DNA of 47,653 nt from Corynebacterium sp. CNJ-954 (GCF_001942345.1 NZ_MKKI01000008.1:1-47653), one strand, 5' to 3'. Positions 1 to 8,236 are shown, numbered from the stretch's first letter. Notes: generated from the sequence alone by a model not told the origin. Numbers and translations are program-made.

Positions 1-139
1 CGAAGCAGTTGATCAGGGGCTGGATCAGGGAGTCGGAGATGGCGGTGACGATGGCGGTGAACGCGGCGCCGATGATGACGGCGATGGCCAGTTCCATCAC
101 GTTTCCGCGGGTGATGAAGTCTTTGAAACCCTTGAGCAT
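1..139 (-). CDS. mscL: Large-conductance mechanosensitive channel MscL, 5' part only
   Basis: The translation begins [20 protein letters not shown] and continues [20 protein letters not shown], which matches the N-terminal helix and first membrane segment (TM1) of MscL, including the VIIGAAF stretch that lines the pore. Only about 46 residues are inside the window; the rest lies before base 1. MscL is a homopentameric inner-membrane channel that opens at high membrane tension to release solutes during hypo-osmotic shock. The start is fixed by AAGGAG at 146-151 (complement), six bases before the ATG. It lies 48 bp downstream of the 5-formyl-THF cyclo-ligase on the same strand, so the two are probably co-transcribed. 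Confidence 0.93.
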   Translation of the reverse strand, partial: MLKGFKDFITRGNVMELAIAVIIGAAFTAIVTAISDSLIQPLINCF

Positions 140-187
140 GATGCACTCCTTGTGCTGGTAGAACCGAGAGGGAGGGGTAGGGTCCGG

Positions 188-880
188 CTACCGGGGGGCC
201 CGGTCTCCGGTGGACGTCGGGAAGATGCCCGAGTCGGTCACGACGATCTGGACGGAGGCGTCGTGACCTGTCCTGGGGACGTCGACCCCGAACTCACCGT
301 GGTCGACGACTGCCACAAGTGTGCCAGGTTCCCCGCGTCCGGTCAGGATACTGAAGGTCCGGTCGTAGTAGCCGCCTCCCTGTCCGAGGCGGGTGCCGTC
401 CCTGTCGACGGCGAGAGCGGGGATCACCAGGGTGCTGACACGCCCGGACAAGTCCACGGTGGATATCGGTGACGGGAACTCCGGTGTTTCTGACGGTTCC
501 GCGATGCCGAAGGTGCCGCGGCGGGTCGACTGTGCACCCCGGTAGGGGAGCCACGACAGCGGGCGGGCCGGGCCGGGGACAACCGGGAGCCAGACCTCGA
601 ATCCGGCGTCGCGGAGTGTGTCAGGGAGCCCTGCACCACCGGGCTCCCCAGGGAGCCCTGCGAATGCGGCGACCGTGCGGTCTGCGCCACCGTCCAGCAG
701 GGCACGCAGGTGGTCGGCGATGGCGGCGTCCCGGCGGGACCGTTCGCCCGGCGGCACGGCAAGCCGCCCAGCCCGGATGTGCTGCCGGAGTTCCTGCTTC
801 GCCGCCTGGACGGCTCCGACGGCCCCGACGGCCCCGACGGCCCCGACGGCCCCGACGGCGTGATCTGTTTCATGGCACAT
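188..880 (-). CDS. 5-formyltetrahydrofolate cyclo-ligase
   Basis: The enzyme converts 5-formyl-THF to 5,10-methenyl-THF with ATP in the cytosol. Supporting motifs are KQELRQHIRAGRL near the N-terminus (basic ATP-binding region), the central PVVPGPARPLSWLPY and FGIAEPSE segments, and the family signature LVIPALAVDRDGTRLGQGGGYYDRTF, split here as VIPALAVDRDGTRLG and QGGGYYDRTF. The length of 230 aa is slightly more than the usual 180-200. The excess is an N-terminal Ala-Val-Gly repeat encoded by a 9-bp tandem repeat. The ATG at 880 is the only reasonable start ahead of the repeat. It is transcribed divergently from galU, a typical actinobacterial arrangement, and is followed by mscL. Confidence 0.93.
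   Translation of the reverse strand: MCHETDHAVGAVGAVGAVGAVGAVQAAKQELRQHIRAGRLAVPPGERSRRDAAIADHLRALLDGGADRTVAAFAGLPGEPGGAGLPDTLRDAGFEVWLPVVPGPARPLSWLPYRGAQSTRRGTFGIAEPSETPEFPSPISTVDLSGRVSTLVIPALAVDRDGTRLGQGGGYYDRTFSILTGRGEPGTLVAVVDHGEFGVDVPRTGHDASVQIVVTDSGIFPTSTGDRAPR
812..856. repeat. 9-bp tandem repeat (GGCCCCGAC), five units, coding
   Basis: Five consecutive 9-bp units (the first is GGCTCCGAC) lie in the 5' end of the cyclo-ligase gene. On the coding strand they give Ala-Val-Gly triplets. The unit length is a multiple of three, so expansion or contraction keeps frame. Confidence 0.9.
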
Positions 881-992
881 ATCCGCCGATCATAGAGGCA
901 CCGGGGGTAGCGTCGGTCCGGTTCTGGCTCCCCGGCTGTCCGTTTTCCGGGTGTCGGTGTGTTCTCACCGGGCCACGAGGGGGTGATCCCTG

Positions 993-998
993 TAGGAT
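993..998 (+). promoter_or_regulatory. -10 box (TAGGAT) of galU, probably leaderless
   Basis: TAGGAT ends seven bases before the galU ATG and no Shine-Dalgarno sequence precedes the ATG. This is the spacing expected when transcription starts at or next to the start codon. Confidence 0.55.
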
Positions 999-1005
999 TC
1001 GTACC

Positions 1006-1962
1006 ATGGCAACTACCAACTCACCTGTTCCCTCCGGCTCTCCAGACGGCGTCACCGACGGCGTTTCCACCGGTGGGATCCGAACTGTCGTGGTTCCTGC
1101 CGCCGGTCTGGGCACCCGTTTCCTCCCGGCGACCAAGACAGTCCCCAAAGAGCTCCTGCCCGTCGTGGACACCCCCGGTATCGAGCTCATCGCGAAAGAA
1201 GCTTCCCAGGCCGGCGCCTCCCGCCTTGCGGTGGTCACCTCACCCCGCAAGCAGGGAATCATGGCCTTCTTCGACCGCGATGAACTCCTGGAGGACACCC
1301 TCGAGTCGCGCGGCAAGACCGAACAACTCAACAAGGTCCGGGCGGTCAACGAGATGATCACGGCGGTGTCGGTGAACCAGGACCGTCCCCTCGGGCTCGG
1401 CCACGCCATCGGCTGTGCCGAGGACGCCCTGGACGAGGACGAGGACGCTTTCGCCGTCCTGCTCCCGGACGATCTCGTCCTGCCTTTCGGCGTGATGAAC
1501 GAGATGATCGAGGTCCGCAAGCGCTACGGCGGCACGGTCCTGTGCGGTTTCGAGGTTCCGGAGGAGGAGGTGTCGAACTACGGCGTCTTCGAGATCGCCG
1601 AGGCTGACGGTGCTGACGGTGCTGACGACCAGGTCAGGCGGGTGACCGGTATGGTCGAGAAGCCCGATGCCGCCGACGCCCCCTCGAATATCGTGGCCAC
1701 CGGGCGTTACCTCCTCGACCGTTCGATCTTCGACGCGCTACGGCGGACTGAGCCGGGCAAGGGTGGGGAAATCCAGGTCACCGACGCCATCGCCAAGCTC
1801 ATCGACGAGGGGCACCCGGTGCATGTCTACGTCCACCGCGGGAACCGTCATGATCTGGGCAACCCGGGTGGTTTCATCCGCGCCTGCGTGGACTTCGCCC
1901 TCGACGACCCTTCCTACGGTCCCTCGCTGGAACGGTGGTTGGCGCGGCGACTGGAGAAGTGA
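1006..1962 (+). CDS. galU: UTP--glucose-1-phosphate uridylyltransferase GalU
   Basis: GalU makes UDP-glucose from UTP and glucose-1-phosphate, for envelope polysaccharide, trehalose and galactan precursors. The nucleotide-binding loop VVPAAGLGTRFLPATKTVPK (around residues 29-48) with PKELLPVVDTP is diagnostic. Also present are LGLGHAIGCAEDAL, the FAVLLPDDLV metal/uridine site, VTGMVEKPDAADAPSN and GEIQVTDAI. At 318 aa the length is normal with a short Ser/Thr/Pro-rich N-terminal extension. The open frame extends far upstream, but the ATG at 1006 is chosen because it starts just before the conserved region and follows a -10 box. A small ADGADGADD insertion (residues about 200-208) comes from a 9-bp repeat. 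It is the first gene of a block continuing with glp. Confidence 0.97.
   Translation: MATTNSPVPSGSPDGVTDGVSTGGIRTVVVPAAGLGTRFLPATKTVPKELLPVVDTPGIELIAKEASQAGASRLAVVTSPRKQGIMAFFDRDELLEDTLESRGKTEQLNKVRAVNEMITAVSVNQDRPLGLGHAIGCAEDALDEDEDAFAVLLPDDLVLPFGVMNEMIEVRKRYGGTVLCGFEVPEEEVSNYGVFEIAEADGADGADDQVRRVTGMVEKPDAADAPSNIVATGRYLLDRSIFDALRRTEPGKGGEIQVTDAIAKLIDEGHPVHVYVHRGNRHDLGNPGGFIRACVDFALDDPSYGPSLERWLARRLEK
1603..1629. repeat. 9-bp tandem repeat (GCTGACGGT), three units inside galU
   Basis: Units at 1603-1611, 1612-1620 and a last, slightly altered copy at 1621-1629 encode Ala-Asp-Gly repeats in a surface region between FEIAE and QVRRVTGMVEKP. Confidence 0.8.
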
Positions 1963-2130
1963 GAACGTACCGACGGTCCTGCCGGTACTGACACGAACTG
2001 GAGGTGGTGCCCGACATGGGCGCCACCTTCTGCGGTTTCCGTACCGGGAGGCGGTAGAGTCTGCAGAGTCTGTACTCGTACAACCTGCACATCATCCTGA
2101 AACTTCCCGAGAACCCGTGAGGACGGCCAC

Positions 2131-3381
2131 GTGAGAACTGTTGAGGAGCAGCTGGCCACGGTCAGCGCCGCGGCAGTAACACCGGAACCGGTGCGCACCG
2201 CGATTTCAGAGGCACTCGGGTTGCGGTGTGCCGAACAGGTGGAGTCGGAGGCGTCGGTCCCCGGTTTCGACCAGGCGGCGGTGGACGGTTACGCCGTGCG
2301 TTCCGTCGACGTCCGTCATGCCGGCAGCGTTGACCCGGACGTCCCCTCCGCGAAGCTCCCCGTCGTCGGCGACGTCGGGGCGGGGTCGCACCGTCCGGTG
2401 CGACTGCAGCCGAGGCAGGCGGTGCGGGTTCAGGCCGGGGCGCCGGTCCCCACCCTCGCGGACGCTGTCGTCCCTCTCGACTGGGCCGAGGACGACGGGC
2501 GTCGTACCGAGGCCTTACGTCCCGTCGCGGCCGGGCAGTTCATCCACCGTGCCGGGTCCGACGTGCAACCCGGCGATGTCGTCGTCGAACAGGGCTCGGT
2601 GATCGGGGCGGCCCAGGTCGGGTTGCTGGCGGCGGTCGGCCGCTCCAAGGTCCTGGTGTATCCCCGACCGAGGATGGCCGTCCTGTCGTTCGGCCCCGAG
2701 CTTGTCGACATCGACCGTGATCCCGGACTCGGACAGGTCCATGACGTGAACTCCTATGCACTGGCTGCCGCCGGACGCGAGGCGGGTGCGGACGTCAACC
2801 GGCTCGGCATCGTCGGGGGCGAGGACCGGCGGCTCCGTGACATTATCGAGGGGCAGCTCATCCGTTCGGAGATCCTGGTGATCGCCGGGGGAGTCGGGGG
2901 CTCCTCGAGTGACCGCCTCCGCGAGATCCTTGCCGAGCTCGGTGACCTGGACGTCTCCCGCGTGGCGATGCACCCCGGTTCTGTGCAGGGCTTCGGCATT
3001 CTCGGGGCGGACCGGGTGCCCACGTTCCTGCTTCCCTCCAACCCGAGTGCGGCTCTTGTCGCGTTCGAGGTCATGGTGCGTCCGCTGGTGCAGATCCTCC
3101 GCGGTCAGCGCCAGTCCATGCGTCGGATGGTCAAGGCCAGGACCATCGCCGGGCTGGAATCGGCGCCGCATCGTCGTGGCTTTATCCGGGCACAGCTCAT
3201 GCGTGACCGCGAGACCGGTGAGTTCCTCGTGGATCCGCTCGGCGCGGTCGCAGGCGGCGAACCCACCCATCTGCTGGGCAGCCACGGCCAGTCGAACGGC
3301 CTGATCGTCGTTCCCGGTGACAGGACCCGCATCGAGCCCGGCGAGGTCGTCGACGTGATGTTCCTGACGAACCGGGTGTGA
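2131..3381 (+). CDS. glp: Gephyrin-like protein Glp (MoeA-family, divisome-associated)
   Basis: The protein has the MoeA/gephyrin E-domain fold signatures: an N-terminal MoeA domain with VPGFDQAAVDGYAVRS, the GDVGAGS and QAVRVQAGAPVPTLADAVVP segments, the central MPTb region with EILVIAGGVGGSSSDRL, and the C-terminal FLLPSNPSAALVAFEVMVRP. In real molybdopterin molybdotransferases the GGVSxGDxD loop carries catalytic residues; here it reads GGVGGSSSDR, so molybdenum insertion is unlikely. In Corynebacterium, Glp has been shown to bind FtsZ and the membrane receptor GlpR in cell division, and glpR lies two genes downstream here. Start: GTG at 2131, 8 nt after GAGGA. Length 416 aa. A catalytic MoeA cannot be excluded by eye, but context favours Glp. 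Confidence 0.88.
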   Translation: MRTVEEQLATVSAAAVTPEPVRTAISEALGLRCAEQVESEASVPGFDQAAVDGYAVRSVDVRHAGSVDPDVPSAKLPVVGDVGAGSHRPVRLQPRQAVRVQAGAPVPTLADAVVPLDWAEDDGRRTEALRPVAAGQFIHRAGSDVQPGDVVVEQGSVIGAAQVGLLAAVGRSKVLVYPRPRMAVLSFGPELVDIDRDPGLGQVHDVNSYALAAAGREAGADVNRLGIVGGEDRRLRDIIEGQLIRSEILVIAGGVGGSSSDRLREILAELGDLDVSRVAMHPGSVQGFGILGADRVPTFLLPSNPSAALVAFEVMVRPLVQILRGQRQSMRRMVKARTIAGLESAPHRRGFIRAQLMRDRETGEFLVDPLGAVAGGEPTHLLGSHGQSNGLIVVPGDRTRIEPGEVVDVMFLTNRV

Positions 3382-3388
3382 ACCACCC

Positions 3389-4000
3389 GTGCTACTGACG
3401 AACCGCCACCCCGGGTGGCCGGCGAAGACACCCACGATCGTGACTGGCGCGGGACGGGTCCGGTTGCGTCCTCTGTCCCGACGTGACGGCCGGCGCTGGT
3501 CCGAACTTCGGAATGCGGACGAGCATCTGCTGCGTCCTGTGGAACCGACGGTGCCCGGGCAGTGGTGGGAGGCCCACACGAAGGCGATGTGGCGGCGTAA
3601 CTACTCCGGGCTCACGGCTCTGGCGGCCCAGGGGGTTCTGCTTCCGTTCGCCATCGAGGTCGACGGCGGGTTCGCCGGTCAACTGACCCTGGGAAATGTC
3701 CAGCATGGTGTGGTGTGCAGCTGCTGGATCGGTTACTGGGTGTATTCCGGGGTCAGCGGGAGGGGAGTGGCCAGCAGCGCCGTGGAACTCGGTGTGGATC
3801 ATGCGATGACCCAGGTCGGGATGCACCGGGTGGAGGCGACGGTGCTGGAGTCCAATGTGGCGTCGCGTCGGGTGCTGGAGAAGGTCGGCTTCCGTGAGGA
3901 AGGCCTGCTGCAACGCAATCTGCACATCAACGGGCAGTGGCGTGATCACGTCCTCGTGGGTCTGACGGTCGAGGAACGTCCTTCAGGGCTGGCACGGTAG
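3389..4000 (+). CDS. rimJ: GNAT acetyltransferase, RimJ-like
   Basis: A GCN5-related N-acetyltransferase of 203 aa. The N-terminus GRVRLRPLSRRDGRRWSELR is typical of the RimJ/RimL ribosomal-protein alanine acetyltransferases. The acetyl-CoA-binding region is SGRGVASSAVELGVDHAMTQ, followed by MHRVEATVLESNVASRRVLE and KVGFREEG, the classical C-terminal GNAT signature. RimJ acetylates the N-terminal alanine of ribosomal protein uS5, although actinobacterial members may modify other N-termini. The GTG start at 3389 lies 7 bp after the glp stop with no clear Shine-Dalgarno sequence, suggesting coupling to glp. The order galU-glp-rimJ-sepX is conserved in actinobacteria. Confidence 0.88.
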   Translation: MLLTNRHPGWPAKTPTIVTGAGRVRLRPLSRRDGRRWSELRNADEHLLRPVEPTVPGQWWEAHTKAMWRRNYSGLTALAAQGVLLPFAIEVDGGFAGQLTLGNVQHGVVCSCWIGYWVYSGVSGRGVASSAVELGVDHAMTQVGMHRVEATVLESNVASRRVLEKVGFREEGLLQRNLHINGQWRDHVLVGLTVEERPSGLAR

Positions 4001-4105
4001 CAGCCGGTCGACGGCAGCCTGCGACACGGCACGGCGCGCCTGCGGCGTCCTCACCGACTCGCCACGTATCGTCGGTGGCATTGTTCCATCGTGATGCGTT
4101 CTGAA

Positions 4106-4141
4106 TGTCATGGTTGTCATGGTTGTCATGATTGTCGTCGG
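4106..4141. repeat. 9-bp tandem repeat (TGTCATGGT) upstream of sepX
   Basis: Units at 4106-4114, 4115-4123, 4124-4132 (TGTCATGAT) and a decayed fourth at 4133-4141. They end about 18 bases before the GTG start and just before the AAAGGAAAGG ribosome site, so they lie in the 5' leader or promoter of sepX/glpR. Confidence 0.75.
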
Positions 4142-4159
4142 TGAAAGGAAAGGCCGCTA

Positions 4160-5332
4160 GTGTCCGGCTCCCTCAGCTCTCTGATCCTGATCGCGGTTGT
4201 CTGGCTTCTTCTCCTCGCGCCGTTGTTTCTCCGAAGCCAGTCGCCGGTCCGGCGGACGTCGAAGGCGTTGTCCGAGACCCGCGTCCTGCATGAAGGTGGC
4301 GCGGAGATCTCGCGCCCGCGGAAGCGGCCACTCCCGGCGGAGTCGTTGTACCACGCGGATGTCGATGACGACATCGAGCTGGTCGAGGCCGAGCCGGAGC
4401 AGGTGATCGTCGACGACACGGGGCGGAATGTGCCGGGCATCATCGAGGGTGAGGTGGTCGGCTACCGCCCCCTCGACGAGGAGGACACCGGCGAGTTCGC
4501 CCCGGTGGACCCGCTGGCGGATGACACGGAGGCTGTCGAGGACTCCGCCTTCGTCATCGACACGGAGGTCGGTGAGGAAGCTGACGACACAGAGGACACA
4601 GAGGACACAGACGAGGCCGAGACCGGCGACGAGCGGGTGGAGGTAGCCCCGGTGGCGGCAGTCGGTGAGGACCGTCGACGATTCTCCGACGTCCCGTCGG
4701 CGTACCTACGCGGTGGTGACATCGATGTCACGGTGGGGACTGACGAGCAGTACGAGGCCGATGCACAGGTCGGGGCCGAGAGCGAGTCGTCCGACGACTT
4801 CCTCGAGGACGAGTACGGCGACGGGGAACTGACCGCGGAGGAGCTCGACTACGCGGCAGCCCGCCGTGGTCGTGGTTTCTACGATCCGGAGGCGTCCCAG
4901 CGTCTGGTCGAACGGCGTCAGATGCGTCGTAAGCGGGTGCTGTCGGTGCTGGCGGCACTGTGCGTGGTGTCCGTCGTCGCTGCCGTGATCCTGGGCGGTG
5001 CTGTCTGGTCCGCGGTCGTTGTGATGGTCGCACTGTCGGGTGTGTACCTCTACTATCTGCGACGCCAGGTGGTCGAGGAGGCCCGGCTGCGTCGCCGGAG
5101 GATCGCCCGGATGCGGCGTGCCCGTCTCGGTGTGCGCAACACCGACGACCGTGAGCTCGGTGTCCCGGACCGTCTGCTGCGACCCGGTGCCGTGGTGTTG
5201 GAGAGCGATGACGCGGATCCGGAGTTTGCCGACCTCGCCTACGCTGACTACTCCGGTTACACCGACTACGCGGATGACGACGGATATGGCGGTTACGATG
5301 ACCGCGCCGACACCCACATCCGGGCGGTGTAG
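4160..5332 (+). CDS. sepX: Divisome membrane protein SepX/GlpR
   Basis: A 390-aa protein with an N-terminal membrane helix (LILIAVVWLLLLAPLFLRSQ, residues about 8-27), a basic stretch SPVRRTSKALSETR, a long acidic cytoplasmic region (about 60-250), two further membrane segments around residues 262-298 (RVLSVLAALCVVSVVAAV, SAVVVMVALSGVYLYYLRRQ) and a Tyr/Asp-rich tail. This is the architecture of SepX of Streptomyces and GlpR of Corynebacterium, the membrane receptor of Glp that links division to polar growth. GTG start at 4160, preceded by AAAGGAAAGG. The acidic part contains a 9-bp DNA repeat (about 4585-4612) giving Thr-Glu-Asp repeats. No enzymatic motif is seen. Confidence 0.9.
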   Translation: MSGSLSSLILIAVVWLLLLAPLFLRSQSPVRRTSKALSETRVLHEGGAEISRPRKRPLPAESLYHADVDDDIELVEAEPEQVIVDDTGRNVPGIIEGEVVGYRPLDEEDTGEFAPVDPLADDTEAVEDSAFVIDTEVGEEADDTEDTEDTDEAETGDERVEVAPVAAVGEDRRRFSDVPSAYLRGGDIDVTVGTDEQYEADAQVGAESESSDDFLEDEYGDGELTAEELDYAAARRGRGFYDPEASQRLVERRQMRRKRVLSVLAALCVVSVVAAVILGGAVWSAVVVMVALSGVYLYYLRRQVVEEARLRRRRIARMRRARLGVRNTDDRELGVPDRLLRPGAVVLESDDADPEFADLAYADYSGYTDYADDDGYGGYDDRADTHIRAV

Positions 5333-5360
5333 TGCCGCTCACCGCGTCTTCCGGGGGAGA

Positions 5361-5366
5361 TAGAAT
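5361..5366 (+). promoter_or_regulatory. -10 box (TAGAAT) of the doxX gene
   Basis: TAGAAT ends nine bases before the ATG at 5376. The short distance suggests a leaderless or nearly leaderless transcript. Confidence 0.5.
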
Positions 5367-5375
5367 GGGGGCATC

Positions 5376-5786
5376 ATGAACAATCCTGCCTTTCGCGATG
5401 CCGCCCTGCTGATCCTGCGTGTCGCCCTGGGGGTCATCTTCATCGCCCACGGGTGGGACAAGGTGTTCCATGTCGGAGCGGAGGAGACCGCTCAGCAGTG
5501 GGCGTCGATGCACATCCCGCAGCCGACGCTGTCCGTGTGGGTCGTCGCCGTCGTCGAGATGCTCGGCGGCGCCCTCCTGGTCCTGGGGTTCCTCACACCG
5601 GCTGCGGCCGGTGTGCTGGCGCTCGACATGGTCGCGGCCTTCTACTTCGTCCATCTGGGCAGCGGGCTCTTCGTGGCCGAAGGAGGCGGCGAGCTGGTCA
5701 TCGTCCTGTTCGCCGCGTGCCTCGTTCTCGTCGTCTTCGGCGCCGGACGTGCGAGCCTCGACAAAGCACTCTCCCGGTTCGGGTGA
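5376..5786 (+). CDS. DoxX family membrane protein
   Basis: A 136-aa protein with four hydrophobic segments: LLILRVALGVIFIAHGWDKV, WVVAVVEMLGGALLVLGFLT, AAAGVLALDMVAAFYFVHLG and ELVIVLFAACLVLVVFGAGR. The N-terminal RVALGVIFIAHGWDK motif and the GG-ALLVLGFLTPAAA turn are typical of DoxX. In mycobacteria a DoxX protein forms a membrane complex with superoxide dismutase and a thiosulfate sulfurtransferase, but the general function of the family is poorly known. Its stop codon overlaps the GTG start of the next gene (GTGA), so the two are translationally coupled. Confidence 0.85.
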   Translation: MNNPAFRDAALLILRVALGVIFIAHGWDKVFHVGAEETAQQWASMHIPQPTLSVWVVAVVEMLGGALLVLGFLTPAAAGVLALDMVAAFYFVHLGSGLFVAEGGGELVIVLFAACLVLVVFGAGRASLDKALSRFG

Positions 5787-6628
5787 TCCCGGTGGAGGAC
5801 GACTCACGTTCCGACATGCACGCGGTGGTCCGTTCCGCCCTGTCGGCCCGGTTGGACGGTGAGACTGCGCCGTCGGACGTCGACGACGACATGATCGACG
5901 CCCATCTTTCCGCCTGCGAGGACTGCCGCGAGTGGTTCGCGGCAGCGAGTGACCTGAACCGGCGACTGCGGATGTCGGTGGCTCCGTCCGACGGCGTCGC
6001 TCCCGGCGGGCCCGCCGGCGATGCCCGCGCGTTGGCTGAGTCGATGCTGCGCGTCGCCGACGAGACCCCCCGCCTGTCACACCGTCTCCGGAACCGGTCG
6101 CTGCCGCTGGTGCTCAGCAGGGTGGCGCTCGTGGCCGTGGCCGTGTGCTACATCGTCTGGTCGCTGCTGCTGCTCACCGGGGCCGCCGGAGGTGGTGCGG
6201 AGTCGGTGGACGGCACCGGGCCGGGTGGAGCGGTCGGCAACGCCGGTGACCCCGACGTGGCGTCGCTCTCCGTCGACGCTGCGGCTGTCCGGCTGGCTTT
6301 GGCGGCCGGGCTGTTGTGGGGCGCGGCCCGTCCGCGTTCAGCTCCGGGCCTGTTTCCTGTGTTCCTGGCGCTGTGGGGGTTCGGCGCCGGTTTCGCGACG
6401 CGCGACATCGTCCTGGGCGTGCTGGGTGGCGGCACGGACCTGACGCTCATCGCAGGTCTGCTGCTGCACCTCGCCGCGTGCGCGGCACTGGTGAGCGTGT
6501 GGTTGTCGCGGAACCACGCGGTCGCCCCGCTCCGGCAGTCGCTGAGGGGGCTGTCGGCCCGCCCGGTGAGCTACAGCCCGGACGATGTGCGGAGTAATTC
6601 GTCCTGGCGACCGGGGGATGACCGGTAA
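5783..6628 (+). CDS. zf-HC2 (anti-sigma-like) multi-pass membrane protein
   Basis: The N-terminal region has the zinc-binding zf-HC2 motif HLSACEDC (H-x3-C-x2-C) used by ZAS anti-sigma factors. About five hydrophobic stretches follow: LVLSRVALVAVAVCYIVWSL, VRLALAAGLLWGAARPR, LFPVFLALWGFGAGFATRDI, LTLIAGLLLHLAACAALVSV and neighbours. A GTG at 5783 overlaps the doxX stop by 4 bp; a GTG at 5792 and an ATG at 5816 are alternatives. No ECF sigma gene lies beside it, which is unusual for a true anti-sigma factor, so this may be an orphan redox or metal sensor. It converges on the mannosyltransferase gene. Confidence 0.72.
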   Translation: MIPVEDDSRSDMHAVVRSALSARLDGETAPSDVDDDMIDAHLSACEDCREWFAAASDLNRRLRMSVAPSDGVAPGGPAGDARALAESMLRVADETPRLSHRLRNRSLPLVLSRVALVAVAVCYIVWSLLLLTGAAGGGAESVDGTGPGGAVGNAGDPDVASLSVDAAAVRLALAAGLLWGAARPRSAPGLFPVFLALWGFGAGFATRDIVLGVLGGGTDLTLIAGLLLHLAACAALVSVWLSRNHAVAPLRQSLRGLSARPVSYSPDDVRSNSSWRPGDDR

Positions 6629-6638
6629 CTGCGACCGG

Positions 6639-8228
6639 TCAGGTCCAGCCCGGCAACCACATCCGCCACTGCCACTGCTCGTCGGTGAGCGGCATCCCGG
6701 TGAAGATCGGGAGGAAGAACAGGAACATCCACACGACCAGGACCAGGTAGGCGACCACGAGCAGCATGCCGGTCTTGCCGAGGACGAGTCCGCGCGCGTC
6801 GGTGGCCACAGAGCGCCTGCCTCCCGCCCCGGGGGCCGGTTCGTCCGGGCGCAACGTCCACCCGGAGACCTGCCCCAGGACGAGGGCGAGACCCAGGATG
6901 AGGAAGGGCGCGAGGTTCGTGGCGTAGAACAGGTACATCTGGCGGTCGACGTTCAGCAGCCACGGCAGGAAGCCCGCCGCGTAACCGACCAACGGGACGA
7001 GCCACCTCACGTCGCGGCGGGCGATGATCCGCCACAGGCCCCACAGGAGCACCGGGACGGACAACCACCAGATCGCCGGCGTGCCGATCAACAGCACGAC
7101 CTCACGGTGCCCGGAGTCATCGCCGGACGAGTGGTAGAGCAGTGCGCGGGTGGAGGCCAGCCAGTCCCACGGCTTGGACTCCCACGGGTGGTGGTGGCCG
7201 TTGGAGTTGGTCAGTTCACTGTGGAAGCCCAGGACGGAGACGTGGTAGTAGATGAAACTCAGCCAGCTGTCGGGCAGGAAGTCGAGACCCCATGAGCTGA
7301 TCCGGTCGCTGCCTGCAGCGGCTTCGTGCCGGAAGACGCCGGTTTCGGAGGCGAACCAGGACCGCCAGGACAACAGGTAGACCACCAGGGGGACGAGGAC
7401 CAGGGAGGCGAACGCGGGGATGCAGTCCCGCACCAGCGTTCCGGAGAACGGGCGGGTGACGCCGAAACGGTGACGCCGCCACCAGTCGACGGCGACGACG
7501 GCTACCCCGAAGAACGCCATGTAGTACAGACCGGACCATTTGACCGCGAGTGCGCAGCCCAGTGCGACTCCGGCGCCGAAGCGCCACCAGCGGTACCCCA
7601 CCCGGGGGCCGAGTGTGTTGTCGGTGATCCTGCCCTCGGCGGAGACCCGGTGGAACAGGCGCTCCATCTGCCCGTGGTCGCGCAGCAGGAGGTAGACCGC
7701 GAGAACGACGAAGAAGACCTGGAAGTGGTCGAGCATCGCCGAACGGCCGGTGACGAAGAGGATGCCGTCACACAACGCCAGGATGCCGGCGGTGAGCCCG
7801 ACCCAGTCGGAGCCGGTCAGGCGGCGGGCGGTCGCCGCGATGAGCAGGATCACCCCTACGGCGAGGAGCGCGACGACGATACGCCATCCCCACGGGTTGT
7901 TCCCGAAGACGGCCATGCCGAGGGCCTCGAGGTGTTTGGCCAGCGGAGGGTGGACGACAAGCCCGTAGGCGGGGTTGTCCTCGATGCCTCCGATGAGCAG
8001 GTCGCCGCCACCTTCCGTGCCACGCAGCACCTGCCATGACTGCGGGACGTAGTGTTTCTCGTCGAAAACCGGGGTGCCGTCGTCGGTGGGGTGCCCCAGC
8101 CAGAGGAGCCGGCTGACCAGGCCCAGGACCCCCAGTGCCGCCAGGATCGACCACCATCGGCGTGGCCGTTCCTGCCGCCCGGGTGCAGGACCGGGCGCTG
8201 TGCCTGTCGTGGCTGGAGTCTCCGTCAC
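6639..8228 (-). CDS. pmt: Dolichyl(polyprenyl)-phosphate-mannose--protein mannosyltransferase Pmt
   Basis: A GT39-family membrane glycosyltransferase of 529 aa with about ten membrane segments. The first loop after TM1 holds the acidic catalytic motif in PVFDEKHYVPQSWQVL, and VVHPPLAKHLEALGMAVFG and NPWGWRIVVALL follow as usual for PMT proteins. The C-terminal part has RQMYLFYATNLAPFLILGLA. The enzyme transfers mannose from polyprenyl-phosphate-mannose to Ser/Thr of proteins crossing the membrane; in C. glutamicum and M. tuberculosis Pmt modifies secreted proteins such as Rpf2, which is also in this window. GTG start at 8228 behind a TAGGAT -10 box; divergent from rsmI, as in other corynebacteria. 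Confidence 0.92.
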   Translation of the reverse strand: MTETPATTGTAPGPAPGRQERPRRWWSILAALGVLGLVSRLLWLGHPTDDGTPVFDEKHYVPQSWQVLRGTEGGGDLLIGGIEDNPAYGLVVHPPLAKHLEALGMAVFGNNPWGWRIVVALLAVGVILLIAATARRLTGSDWVGLTAGILALCDGILFVTGRSAMLDHFQVFFVVLAVYLLLRDHGQMERLFHRVSAEGRITDNTLGPRVGYRWWRFGAGVALGCALAVKWSGLYYMAFFGVAVVAVDWWRRHRFGVTRPFSGTLVRDCIPAFASLVLVPLVVYLLSWRSWFASETGVFRHEAAAGSDRISSWGLDFLPDSWLSFIYYHVSVLGFHSELTNSNGHHHPWESKPWDWLASTRALLYHSSGDDSGHREVVLLIGTPAIWWLSVPVLLWGLWRIIARRDVRWLVPLVGYAAGFLPWLLNVDRQMYLFYATNLAPFLILGLALVLGQVSGWTLRPDEPAPGAGGRRSVATDARGLVLGKTGMLLVVAYLVLVVWMFLFFLPIFTGMPLTDEQWQWRMWLPGWT

Positions 8229-8236
8229 AGTGGCTT

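Noticed and set aside
6620..6640. 7-bp inverted repeat GACCGGT / ACCGGTC between zf-HC2 and pmt genes
   Set aside because: Short, overlaps both stop codons and has no T-tract; not convincing as a terminator.
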